This document shows, in pieces, positions 46,442 to 54,943 of a DNA stretch of 64,000 nt. Position numbers and translations under genes: made by a program. The first letter of the stretch is position 1; every line of letters starts with the position of its first letter. This stretch comes from Variovorax sp. N23 (GTDB taxonomy: Bacteria > Pseudomonadota > Gammaproteobacteria > Burkholderiales > Burkholderiaceae_C), in NCBI RefSeq assembly GCF_025486315.1, contig NZ_JAOOPY010000017.1, forward strand, positions 1 through 64,000, given 5' to 3'. Below the pieces are notes generated by a model. That model saw only the letters and a list, made by a program, of their open reading frames with translations. It did no database searches and was not told the DNA's origin.

Positions 46442-48385
46442 TCAGCGGATGTTGACGGTGCGCGCCACGCTCGGCACGCCCTGCGCGTCGAGCGCGAAGA
46501 GCATGTAGTTGCCGGGCAGCAGCGTGCCGCGGTCCGAAGGGATCGCCAGCGTGTAGCGGCCGGCGTCGCCGGTGAAGGACACCGGGATGCGCCGCTGGTC
46601 GGTGTTGACCGAGTGCGTGGCCGAGGCCATGCGCACCAGCGCGAACTGGCGCACCGGGCGGTCGGTCGTGACGGCGGCCTGTGCGCCCCACGTCGTGGCG
46701 GCCGGGGCCGTCTCGAGCGTTGGGCGCGCCGCGGGGGAGCCGTCCGGCGCGAGCAGGTAGGGCGGCGTCAGGATCTCCGCGTCGGGGTGGTCGCCCGCAC
46801 AGGCACACAGGCCGCCGCCGCCCGCGAGCACGCGGCCGTCGGGCAGCAGCAGGGCGATGCTGTGGTAGTTGCGCGCCTTCTTCATCGGCGGCAGCGTGAC
46901 GAAGCTTTCCGTGACGGGGCTCCACAGCTCGGCCGTCAGCACGGAGAAGTCGTCGGAGAAGCCCTTGGGGTAGGTCTGGCCGCCGATCACCACCACCTCG
47001 CCATTGGGCAGGGCCACGCTGTTGACGAAGGTGCGGCCGTAGGCCATCGGCGCCACCTTGCGCACCGTCGGTGCCTTCGGCGGGCCGGCGCTGATGTCGA
47101 TCACGTAGGCGGTCTTGAAGGCATTGCCGCTGTCGTGGTTGGGCGCACCGCCTAGCTTGAGGATCTTGCCGGTGTCGTACATCACGGCGCTGCCGGTCAT
47201 GGCGTAGGCGTCGTCGCCGCGCAGGCCGGCCTGCACGATAGCGCCGGCGCCGCGCGTGTCGATCCAGTGCATGGCCGCGCTCGGTCCGGCCTGGAACACC
47301 CAGCCGTCCCCCTGGCCGAACAACCACATGTGGTTGTCGGCGCGGTAGACCCCGGCCGCGTCGGGTCCGTTGAGCGGTGGGTTGGCGGCGTTGGCCGCAG
47401 TGGGCATGTCGGCCGGCACCGCCGGCAACGTGCGCCAGGTCTGCGTCGTCGGCGACCACACCTCGCCGAACTTGCCGCCGTAGCCGCCGTTCCAGGAGCC
47501 GCCGACGGTGAACACGCTGCCGTCCGACAACGTGGCGCTGGCGTTGTAGGCACGGGGAATGTTCATCGTGGCCGCCGGCGACCAGCGGCCGGTGCCGGGG
47601 TCGAAGCGCGAGGTCTTGCCCGCGTCGCTGCCGCCGCTGACCAGGATGCCGCCGTCGGCCAGCATGCTGAGCCCTTCGCAGAACATCTCCTGGCCGGGGT
47701 TGGTCGTGACGGTCGGTGTCGCGATGCCGCTGGCCGGATCGAACACGGTGGTGTACGTCGCCATCCCGCCGTTGCTGCCGAAGTAGGTGGTGCCTTGCGC
47801 CGACCACAGCAGCAGCTTGCCGTCGGGCAGGTTGGCCGCCGACGCCGGCACCAGCGGCAGCGCGATCGGGTCGGTCCAGGGCCGGGCCGCGGCGGTCGAC
47901 TGGGCGGCGGTGTAGCCGGCCGCCGTGAAGCGGTAGTCCACCGCCGGAAGCCAGGTGTCGCCGTGGCGGGTCTGCAGGTGGACGACCAGGGTGCCGCCGT
48001 CGGCCGGCAGCCCGGCGACGGTCAGGTGGGTGCCGCTGGTCGTGCCGTCGAACAGCGCCGCGGCGGTGCCGGGCCGCTCGACCGTGAGCCGGTAGGTGTC
48101 CGCGGCGCTGGCGGTCCAGTCGAAGCGCACGCTCGTGCCGGTGAGCTTGCTGGGCGCGCCGGGGCTCAGGAGGGTGGCGGCCTGGGGTGCGGGGGCAGGC
48201 GCTGGCGCGGGGGACGGTGCGGGCGATGGCGCCGGTGCCGGTGCCGACGGAAGCACCTCGGTGCCGGCGCCGGACCCGTCGGCCGCCGCGCCGCCGGGTT
48301 CACCGCCGCCACCGCCACCGCAGGCGGCCAAAAGGGAAAGCGTGGCGCAGGCGAACGCCAGCGTCCGTGGTTGAAACGGCTTCAT
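46442..48385 (-). CDS. Galactose oxidase-like copper radical oxidase lipoprotein
   Basis: The product is 647 residues. The lipobox LLAAC ends the signal. A Pro/Ala-Ser-rich linker (residues about 45-67) and a fibronectin-III-like domain (about 70-155) precede a Kelch propeller and a C-terminal DUF1929-type domain. Every galactose oxidase active-site residue is present: Cys236 and Tyr280 (the thioether pair, 44 apart as in the fungal enzyme), Trp298 (GGSWNGG), Tyr507-His508 (ARNYHSIALLLPDGRVLAGG) and His591 (ATHSVNTDQRRIP). It should oxidise a primary alcohol or aldehyde with release of peroxide or electrons. Its substrate is unknown. It is first in an operon with cytochrome c and SCO. Confidence 0.9.
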   Translation of the reverse strand: MKPFQPRTLAFACATLSLLAACGGGGGGEPGGAAADGSGAGTEVLPSAPAPAPSPAPSPAPAPAPAPQAATLLSPGAPSKLTGTSVRFDWTASAADTYRLTVERPGTAAALFDGTTSGTHLTVAGLPADGGTLVVHLQTRHGDTWLPAVDYRFTAAGYTAAQSTAAARPWTDPIALPLVPASAANLPDGKLLLWSAQGTTYFGSNGGMATYTTVFDPASGIATPTVTTNPGQEMFCEGLSMLADGGILVSGGSDAGKTSRFDPGTGRWSPAATMNIPRAYNASATLSDGSVFTVGGSWNGGYGGKFGEVWSPTTQTWRTLPAVPADMPTAANAANPPLNGPDAAGVYRADNHMWLFGQGDGWVFQAGPSAAMHWIDTRGAGAIVQAGLRGDDAYAMTGSAVMYDTGKILKLGGAPNHDSGNAFKTAYVIDISAGPPKAPTVRKVAPMAYGRTFVNSVALPNGEVVVIGGQTYPKGFSDDFSVLTAELWSPVTESFVTLPPMKKARNYHSIALLLPDGRVLAGGGGLCACAGDHPDAEILTPPYLLAPDGSPAARPTLETAPAATTWGAQAAVTTDRPVRQFALVRMASATHSVNTDQRRIPVSFTGDAGRYTLAIPSDRGTLLPGNYMLFALDAQGVPSVARTVNIR

Positions 48386-48482
48386 ATGAATTCTTTCGCA
48401 TTAATGTGTGACAAGGCGCAGGCTAGCCACGCCCATGGGCCTTGGCAACCCCGGTTGAACCCGGTCGCGGCAAAATGCGTGA

Positions 48483-49778
48483 ATGAATGCGCTCAATGTT
48501 TCGGAATACGTGCAGGCCCTCGGGCTGCAGGCCAAGGCCGCGTCGGCCCTGATGGCCAAGGCGGACGCCGCCACCAAGAACAAGGCCCTGAAGGCCCTGG
48601 CCCGGCGCCTGCGCGAGAGCGCCGCCGAGCTGGCGCCGGCCAATGCGCGCGACATCGAGCGCGCCACCGCGGCCGGCCTGTCGGCGCCGATGGTCGACCG
48701 CCTCAAGCTCACGCCGAAGGTCATCGAGACGGTGGCGCTCGGCTGCGAGCAGCTCGCCGCCATGCCCGACGTGATCGGCGAGATCAGCGGCATGAAGCAG
48801 CAGCCCAGCGGCATCCGCGTGGGGCAGATGCGGGTGCCGATCGGCGTCTTCGGCATGATTTACGAGAGCCGGCCCAACGTGACGATCGAAGCCGCCAGCC
48901 TGGCGATCAAGAGCGGTAACGCCGCCATTCTGCGCGGCGGCTCGGAAGCCATCGAGTCGAACAAGGCGCTGGCCGCGCTGGTGTCGGCCTCACTGGCCGA
49001 GGCCGGCCTGCCGGTCGATGCGGTGCAGCTGGTGCAGACCACCGACCGCGAGGCGGTGGGCCAGCTCATCGCCATGCCGCAGTTCGTCGATGTGATCATT
49101 CCGCGCGGCGGCAAGGGCCTGATCGAGCGCATCAGCCGCGACGCCAAGGTGCCGGTCATCAAGCACCTCGACGGCAACTGCCACGTCTACGTCGACGACA
49201 GCGCGCCGCTGGACATGGCGCTCAAGGTGGTCGACAACGCGAAGACGCAGAAGTACAGCCCCTGCAACGCGGCCGAAGGCCTGCTGGTGGCGGCCTCGGT
49301 GGCCGAGCTGTTCCTGCCGGAGATCGGCGCCGTGTTCGCCGCCAAGGGCGTCGAGATGCGCTGCGACCCGGCGGCCGCGCGCATCCTGCGGGCCGAGGGC
49401 GCGCTGCACGGCGAGACGGGGACGATCGTCGATGCGGTCGAGTCGGACTGGTCGGAGGAGTACCTCGCCGCGGTCATCAGCATCAAGGTGGTGGAAGGCG
49501 TGGACGAGGCCATCGCGCACATCAACCGCTACTCGAGCCACCACACCGACGCGATCATCACGCGCGATCACATCAACGCGCAGCGCTTCCTGCGCGAGGT
49601 CGACTCGGCCAGTGTCATGGTGAACGCGAGCACGCGCTTCGCGGACGGCTTCGAGTTCGGGCTGGGCGCGGAGATCGGCATCAGCACCGACAAATTCCAT
49701 GCGCGCGGTCCGGTGGGGATCGAAGGCCTGACCTCCCTCAAATACGTGGTGCTGGGGCAGGGCGAGATCCGGAACTGA
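48483..49778 (+). CDS. proA: Glutamate-5-semialdehyde dehydrogenase
   Basis: The product is 431 residues. It reduces gamma-glutamyl phosphate in proline synthesis. The catalytic Cys lies in KYSPCNAAEGLLV. MIYESRPNVTIEAASLAIKS and IIPRGGKGLIERIS are ProA signatures, and SSHHTDAIIT lies near the cofactor site. The start ATG 48483 faces the oxidase gene across 97 bp. Its partner proB is not in the window. Confidence 0.96.
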   Translation: MNALNVSEYVQALGLQAKAASALMAKADAATKNKALKALARRLRESAAELAPANARDIERATAAGLSAPMVDRLKLTPKVIETVALGCEQLAAMPDVIGEISGMKQQPSGIRVGQMRVPIGVFGMIYESRPNVTIEAASLAIKSGNAAILRGGSEAIESNKALAALVSASLAEAGLPVDAVQLVQTTDREAVGQLIAMPQFVDVIIPRGGKGLIERISRDAKVPVIKHLDGNCHVYVDDSAPLDMALKVVDNAKTQKYSPCNAAEGLLVAASVAELFLPEIGAVFAAKGVEMRCDPAAARILRAEGALHGETGTIVDAVESDWSEEYLAAVISIKVVEGVDEAIAHINRYSSHHTDAIITRDHINAQRFLREVDSASVMVNASTRFADGFEFGLGAEIGISTDKFHARGPVGIEGLTSLKYVVLGQGEIRN

Positions 49779-49910
49779 ACCGGGTCTGAGCCGGGCCGGA
49801 GGGGGCGCGCCGGAAACGCTGTGTTTTCGGCTTGTCATCGGGGCGGGTGGCCCCAAATCCTACAATTGCAGTCCACCTTTCTGCAGATATCGCATAAGAA
49901 GGCCGCCCGC

Positions 49911-51206
49911 ATGGTCCCCCATCTCGTCACCGCCCTGACCGGCCCGATCAACGAACTCGAACAGCGCGTCCTGGATTCCACGCCAGCGATCGAACGCTGG
50001 TTCCGCCTCGAATGGATGGAGCACACGCCGCCCTTCTACAGCTCGGTCGATATCCGCAACGCCGGCTTCAAGCTGGCGCCGGTCGACACCAACCTCTTCC
50101 CCGGCGGCTGGAACAACCTGACGCAGCAGATGCTGCCGCTGGCCGTGCAGGCGGCGCAGGCGGCCATCGAGAAGATCTGCCCCGAGGCGCGCAACCTGCT
50201 CGTCATCCCGGAGAACCACTCGCGCAACACCTTCTACCTGGCGAACATCGCGCAGCTGGTGCGCATCTTCCACATGGCCGGGCTGAACGTGCGGGTGGGT
50301 TCCATCGACCCGGCCATCAAGTCCCCCAAGAAGATCGAGCTGCCCAACGGCGACACGGTGTGCCTTGAGCCGGTGGTGCGCACCAAGCGCCGCCTGGGCA
50401 TCAAGAACTTCGACCCCTGCACCATCCTGCTGAACAACGACCTGTCGGCCGGCACGCCGGGCATTCTGGAAGACCTGCACGAGCAGTACCTGCTGCCGCC
50501 GGTGCATGCGGGCTGGTCGGTGCGGCGCAAGAGCAACCACTTCCGCAGCTACGAAGAGATCTCCAAGCGCTTCGGCAAGTTGCTGGGCATCGACCCGTGG
50601 CTGATCAACCCGATGTCGAGCCTGGCCGAGGGCGTGAACCTCGGTGAAGGCGTCGGCGTCGACCTGATCACCAGCCATGTCGACGCGATGCTCACCAAGG
50701 TGCGCCGCAAGTACAAGGAATACGGCATCAACGAGAAGCCCTTCGTGGTGGTCAAGGCCGACAGCGGCCCGGGCGGCACCAGCGTGATGACGGTGCGCGA
50801 TGCGCGCGAGGTGGCGGCACTGAGCGCCCAGGCGCACAGCCAGACCAGTGCGAAGGGCAGCGCGCCGGCGCTGAACGACCTGATCATCCAGGAGGGCGTG
50901 CTCACCAACGAGCGTGTGCACGACGGCGTGGCCGAACCGGTGGTCTACATGATGGACCGCTACGTGGTCGGCGGCTTCTACCGCGTGCATGCCGACCGCG
51001 GCATCGACGAAAGCCTCAAGTCGCCAGGCGCAAGCTTCGTTCCGTTGGCTTTTTCCGACAGTGCGCACCTGCCGCAGCCCGGCGCCAAGCCCGGTGCCAG
51101 CGCACCGAATCGCTTCTACATGTACGGCGTGATCGGCCGTCTGGCCATGGTGGCTGCAAGCTACGAGCTCGAGGCGACCGACCCGGACGCCGAGGTCTAC
51201 GAGTGA
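49911..51206 (+). CDS. gshA: Glutamate-cysteine ligase, proteobacterial GshA type
   Basis: The product is 431 residues of the TIGR02049 kind, distinct from E. coli GshA. It joins Glu and Cys in the first step of glutathione synthesis. Recognisable segments are FKLAPVDTNLFPGGWNNLT, LVIPENHSRNTFYLANIAQL and VVKADSGPGGTSVMTVRDAR, an ATP-grasp-like loop. MMDRYVVGGFYRVHADRGID is near the C-terminus. A TACAAT hexamer at 49861-49866 may be its -10 element. ATG 49911 is 132 bp past proA. gshB is five genes downstream. Confidence 0.93.
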   Translation: MVPHLVTALTGPINELEQRVLDSTPAIERWFRLEWMEHTPPFYSSVDIRNAGFKLAPVDTNLFPGGWNNLTQQMLPLAVQAAQAAIEKICPEARNLLVIPENHSRNTFYLANIAQLVRIFHMAGLNVRVGSIDPAIKSPKKIELPNGDTVCLEPVVRTKRRLGIKNFDPCTILLNNDLSAGTPGILEDLHEQYLLPPVHAGWSVRRKSNHFRSYEEISKRFGKLLGIDPWLINPMSSLAEGVNLGEGVGVDLITSHVDAMLTKVRRKYKEYGINEKPFVVVKADSGPGGTSVMTVRDAREVAALSAQAHSQTSAKGSAPALNDLIIQEGVLTNERVHDGVAEPVVYMMDRYVVGGFYRVHADRGIDESLKSPGASFVPLAFSDSAHLPQPGAKPGASAPNRFYMYGVIGRLAMVAASYELEATDPDAEVYE

Positions 51207-51342
51207 GTCCGGGCTCCCGGCGGTAGCACATTTCATCCCCTTGCGGGGACTGGCGGCACGGGCAAAATAGCCGTCCTCTACAGCCAACGGAAATTCAGGG
51301 TGGGGTGGACGCAGCGGACGCATCCGTTGCCTCAGCCCGCCG

Positions 51343-53244
51343 GTGCCAGGCACCGACGCCTTTTCCCACGACTTCGTGTCAGCCCCCAAATCGTCCTCCG
51401 CCGCCCTGATCATCGGCGCCATCGGCGTCGTCTACGGCGACATCGGCACCAGCGTCCTCTATGCCACCAAGGAGGTGTTCGGTCACGGCCATGTGCCGTT
51501 CACGCACGAGAACGTCTACGGCATCCTGTCGATGTTCTTCTGGACGCTGACCATCATTGTCTCGCTCAAGTACGTGGTGCTGGTGCTGCGCGCCGACAAC
51601 GAGGGCGAAGGCGGCCTGGTCGCGATGCTGGCGCTGGCCTCGCGGGCGGTGGCCGACAAGCCGCGCGTGCGCAACGTGCTGCTGGCCATCGGGATCTTCG
51701 GCACCTCGCTGTTCTACGGCGACGGGGTCATCACGCCGGCCATCTCGGTGCTGTCGGCGATCGAGGGCCTGGAGGTGGTGTCGCCGCACTTCAAGCACTA
51801 CGTGATCCCGATCACGCTGGTCGTGCTGTTCTGCCTCTTCGCCGTGCAGAAGCGCGGCACGGCGGGCATCGGCAAGTTCTTCGGCCCGATCACGCTGGCC
51901 TGGTTCCTCGTGCTGGCGGTGCTGGGCGTGTCGCAGATCCTCGGCCACCCGGCGATCCTCAAGGCGGTGAGCCCGCACTACGCGCTGAAATTCATCTGGG
52001 ACAACCCGATGACCAGCTTCATCGTGCTGGGCGCCACCGTGCTGTGCGTCACCGGCGCCGAGGCGCTGTACGCCGACCTCGGCCACTTCGGCAAGGGGCC
52101 GATCCGCATCGCGTGGTTCTCGGTGGTGATGCCCGCGCTCACGCTCAACTACTTCGGCCAGGGGGCCCTGCTGCTGGAGAACCCGGAGGCGGTCAAGAAC
52201 CCCTTCTTCATGATGGCCCCCGAGTGGGCGCTGATCCCGCTGGTGCTACTGGCGACGATGGCCACGGTCATCGCCTCGCAGGCGCTCATCACCGGCGCCT
52301 TCAGCGTGACGCGCCAGGTCATCCAGCTGGGCTACCTGCCGCGCCTGAACATCGAGCACACCAGCGTGCGGTCGGCCGGCCAGATCTACATCCCCTTCGT
52401 CAACTGGGGCCTGTTCGTGGCCATCGTGCTGGCGGTGGTGATGTTCCGCTCGTCGAGCAACCTGGCGGCGGCCTACGGCATCGCGGTGACCACCGACATG
52501 CTGATCACCACGGTGCTCACCTTCTTCGTCATCCGCTACGCCTGGAAGCTGCCGCTGCTGCTGTGCATCGGCGCCACGGCCACCTTCTTCGTGGTCGACT
52601 TCGCCTTCTTCGCGTCGAACCTCCTGAAGCTGCCCGAAGGCGGCTGGTTCCCGCTGCTGATCGGCGGCGGCATCTTCATGCTGATGATCACCTGGAAGGA
52701 AGGCCGGCGCCTGATGGGCGAGACGCAGCGCACGGATGCGATCGACCTGCGCAGCTTCCTCGATGCCGTCTTCGTGAGCCCGCCGGCGCGGGTCGATGGC
52801 ACGGCCGTGTTCCTCACCGCCGAGCCGGGCGTCACGCCCAATGCGCTGCTGCACAACCTCAAGCACAACAAGGTGCTGCACGAGCAGAACCTGTTTGTCA
52901 CCGTACGCAACCACGAGGTGCCCTGGATTCCGATGGACAAGCGCATCGAGGTGGAGTCGCTCGGCCGTCACTGCTGGCAGGTGATGGTGCACTACGGCTT
53001 CAAGAACGACGTCGACCTGCCGCGCGCGCTTGAGAACGCCCGCCTGCGCGGCTGCCAGCTGGAGCCGATGACGACCAGCTACTTCCTGTCGCGCGACGTC
53101 GTCATCCCCACGCTCGGCAGCGGCATGGCGCCGTGGCGCGAGAAGCTCTTCGCGCAGATGCACCACAACGCGAGTGGCGCGGCGAACTTCCTGAACCTGC
53201 CGAACAACGCGGTGGTCGAACTGGGCTCGAAGATCGAAATCTGA
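51343..53244 (+). CDS. kup: Low-affinity potassium transporter Kup
   Basis: The product is 633 residues. It imports K+ with protons across the inner membrane. Twelve spans follow the diagnostic start ALIIGAIGVVYGDIGTSVLY. Further signatures are ADNEGEGGLVAMLALASR and GIFGTSLFYGDGVITPAISV. The C-terminal cytoplasmic domain includes PWIPMDKRIEVESLGRHCW. The start is GTG 51343, and GTG 51376 is a later possibility. It stands between gshA and yitT on the plus strand. Confidence 0.95.
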   Translation: MPGTDAFSHDFVSAPKSSSAALIIGAIGVVYGDIGTSVLYATKEVFGHGHVPFTHENVYGILSMFFWTLTIIVSLKYVVLVLRADNEGEGGLVAMLALASRAVADKPRVRNVLLAIGIFGTSLFYGDGVITPAISVLSAIEGLEVVSPHFKHYVIPITLVVLFCLFAVQKRGTAGIGKFFGPITLAWFLVLAVLGVSQILGHPAILKAVSPHYALKFIWDNPMTSFIVLGATVLCVTGAEALYADLGHFGKGPIRIAWFSVVMPALTLNYFGQGALLLENPEAVKNPFFMMAPEWALIPLVLLATMATVIASQALITGAFSVTRQVIQLGYLPRLNIEHTSVRSAGQIYIPFVNWGLFVAIVLAVVMFRSSSNLAAAYGIAVTTDMLITTVLTFFVIRYAWKLPLLLCIGATATFFVVDFAFFASNLLKLPEGGWFPLLIGGGIFMLMITWKEGRRLMGETQRTDAIDLRSFLDAVFVSPPARVDGTAVFLTAEPGVTPNALLHNLKHNKVLHEQNLFVTVRNHEVPWIPMDKRIEVESLGRHCWQVMVHYGFKNDVDLPRALENARLRGCQLEPMTTSYFLSRDVVIPTLGSGMAPWREKLFAQMHHNASGAANFLNLPNNAVVELGSKIEI

Positions 53245-53308
53245 GGCGGACCACGGCGACGGCAAGGTTCGTGCTTGAGGTGGGTCAGGCCCTTGCCCCG
53301 ACCCCGCC

Positions 53309-53932
53309 ATGCACCACCCCGCCACCACCGCCATGCCCTCCCTGCGCCACAGCCACTTCGAGGACGCCCAGGCGATCTTCGCCGGCACGCTGTTCGTGTC
53401 GCTGGCGCTCATCCTGTTCAACCAGGTCGGCCTCCTGACCGGCGGCGCGGCGGGCCTGGCCTTCCTGCTGCACTACGTCACCGGCATCAGCTTCGGCAAG
53501 CTGTTCTTCCTGATCAACCTGCCCTTCTACGGCTTCGCCTGGATGCGCATGGGGCGCGAATTCACGATCAAGACCTTCGTCGCGATCTCCCTGCTGTCGG
53601 CCATGACGGAGTGGTCGCCCGCGCTCTTCGCCATCGATCGCCTGCACCCGGCCTATGCGGCCGTGCTGGGCGGGCTGCTGCTGGGCGCGGGCTGCCTGTT
53701 CCTGGCGCGGCACCGCGGCAGCCTGGGCGGCGCGACCATCGTGTCGCTGTACATGCAGGAGAAGCACGGCTGGCGCGCCGGCAAGGTGCAGATGTGCATC
53801 GATTGCAGCATCGTCGCGCTGGCCTTCCTCGTCATCGAACCCAGCCGGGTGCTGTACTCGGTGCTGGCGGCGGTGGTGATGAGCGTGTTCCTCGCCGTCA
53901 ACCACAAGCCCGGCCGCTACGTCGCGATGTAG
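53309..53932 (+). CDS. YitT-family membrane protein
   Basis: The product is 207 residues with five to six hydrophobic spans. FAGTLFVSLALILFNQVGLL, TGGAAGLAFLLHYVTGISFG and INLPFYGFAWMRMGREFTIK match YitT/DUF161 proteins. The family's soluble DUF2179 tail is missing, as in many proteobacterial members. The function is unsettled (small-molecule transport suspected). It converges on the deacetylase gene with an 18-bp gap. Confidence 0.85.
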   Translation: MHHPATTAMPSLRHSHFEDAQAIFAGTLFVSLALILFNQVGLLTGGAAGLAFLLHYVTGISFGKLFFLINLPFYGFAWMRMGREFTIKTFVAISLLSAMTEWSPALFAIDRLHPAYAAVLGGLLLGAGCLFLARHRGSLGGATIVSLYMQEKHGWRAGKVQMCIDCSIVALAFLVIEPSRVLYSVLAAVVMSVFLAVNHKPGRYVAM

Positions 53933-53950
53933 CGGTGCGAGGTCGCGTGC

Positions 53951-54883
53951 TCAGCCGAAGTCGGCCGGCCGCTCGCGCGCCAGCGCATCCATGTGCGAGG
54001 CGATCGCGCCCGGCGTGGTGAACCACACATCGCCGCGGTCGCGCGCGCGTGCCAGGTGCCCAAGCGCCGTGCGCAGATGCCGCAGCCGGTATGGCTGCCC
54101 CACGATGTAAGGGTGCAGCGCGAGGCCCATCACCAGCGGCTGCGTGCGCGACTGGTCGAGCATTTCGTCGAAGTTGTCGATCACCATCGCCGTGAAGTCC
54201 TTCGCGTCCATCAGGCGTCCGACGATCATCGGGATGTCGTTGAGCTCCTGCGGATACGGCACCGACCAGAGCGCACCGCCGCCGCGCGTGCGCATGCGCA
54301 CCGGCTGGTCGTCGTGGCACCAGTTGAGCGTGTAGCCGTAGCCGGTCTCGGCCAGCAGGTCGGGCGTCACGCTCGTCTCGGAGATCCAGGGCGAGAGCCA
54401 GCCGGCCGGGGTCTGGCCGCTCTCGCGCTGGATGCGCTCGCGGCAGCGCACCAGCAGGGCGCGTTCGTGGTCCTCGTCGAGCACGCCCTGGCGTTCGGCG
54501 TTGCTGTGGCCATGGCCGATGAGTTCGTCGCCGCGCGCCACGAAGGCCCGCACCAGCTCCGGGCAATGGTCGTAGAGGGCCGTGTTGATGAGTGCCCCCG
54601 TCGGCAGGCCCAGCGCGTCGAACAGCTCGAGGCAGCGCCAGGCACCGACGCGGTTGCCGTATTCGCGCCAGCCGTGGTTGAGCACGTCGGGCTGGGGCGA
54701 GGCCGGCCCGATGCAGGCGCCCAGCCCATCGCCGAAGGCGAAGTGCTCGATGTTGAAGCCGAGGTACACCGCCAGCCGCGCGCCGTTGGGCCACACATGG
54801 TCGGGGCGCCGCGTGATGGGGCGGTAGTCGAAGCGGTCGTGCGCGGGGAGCCGATCGGGCCAGCGTGTCGTCATGGCAGCCAT
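53951..54883 (-). CDS. Polysaccharide deacetylase-fold hydrolase, PuuE/allantoinase-like
   Basis: The product is about 310 residues of the NodB-fold. Instead of the chitin-deacetylase TFDDG motif it has LAVYLGFNIEHFAFGDG, and the metal His motif is IGHGHSNAERQGV, both typical of the PuuE/cyclic amide branch. WLSPWISETSVTPDLLAETG and LGLALHPYIVGQPYRLRHL resemble that branch too (known activities include allantoin and imide hydrolysis). ATG 54883 has GAGA close by, and ATG 54874 is an alternative. It is divergent from benE with 60 bp between them. Confidence 0.78.
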   Translation of the reverse strand: MAAMTTRWPDRLPAHDRFDYRPITRRPDHVWPNGARLAVYLGFNIEHFAFGDGLGACIGPASPQPDVLNHGWREYGNRVGAWRCLELFDALGLPTGALINTALYDHCPELVRAFVARGDELIGHGHSNAERQGVLDEDHERALLVRCRERIQRESGQTPAGWLSPWISETSVTPDLLAETGYGYTLNWCHDDQPVRMRTRGGGALWSVPYPQELNDIPMIVGRLMDAKDFTAMVIDNFDEMLDQSRTQPLVMGLALHPYIVGQPYRLRHLRTALGHLARARDRGDVWFTTPGAIASHMDALARERPADFG

Positions 54884-54943
54884 TCTCGCCGTGGCGCCGC
54901 GCCGCGCCGCCGCCGCCGCCGCGGGCAGCGGCACAATCGCCCG

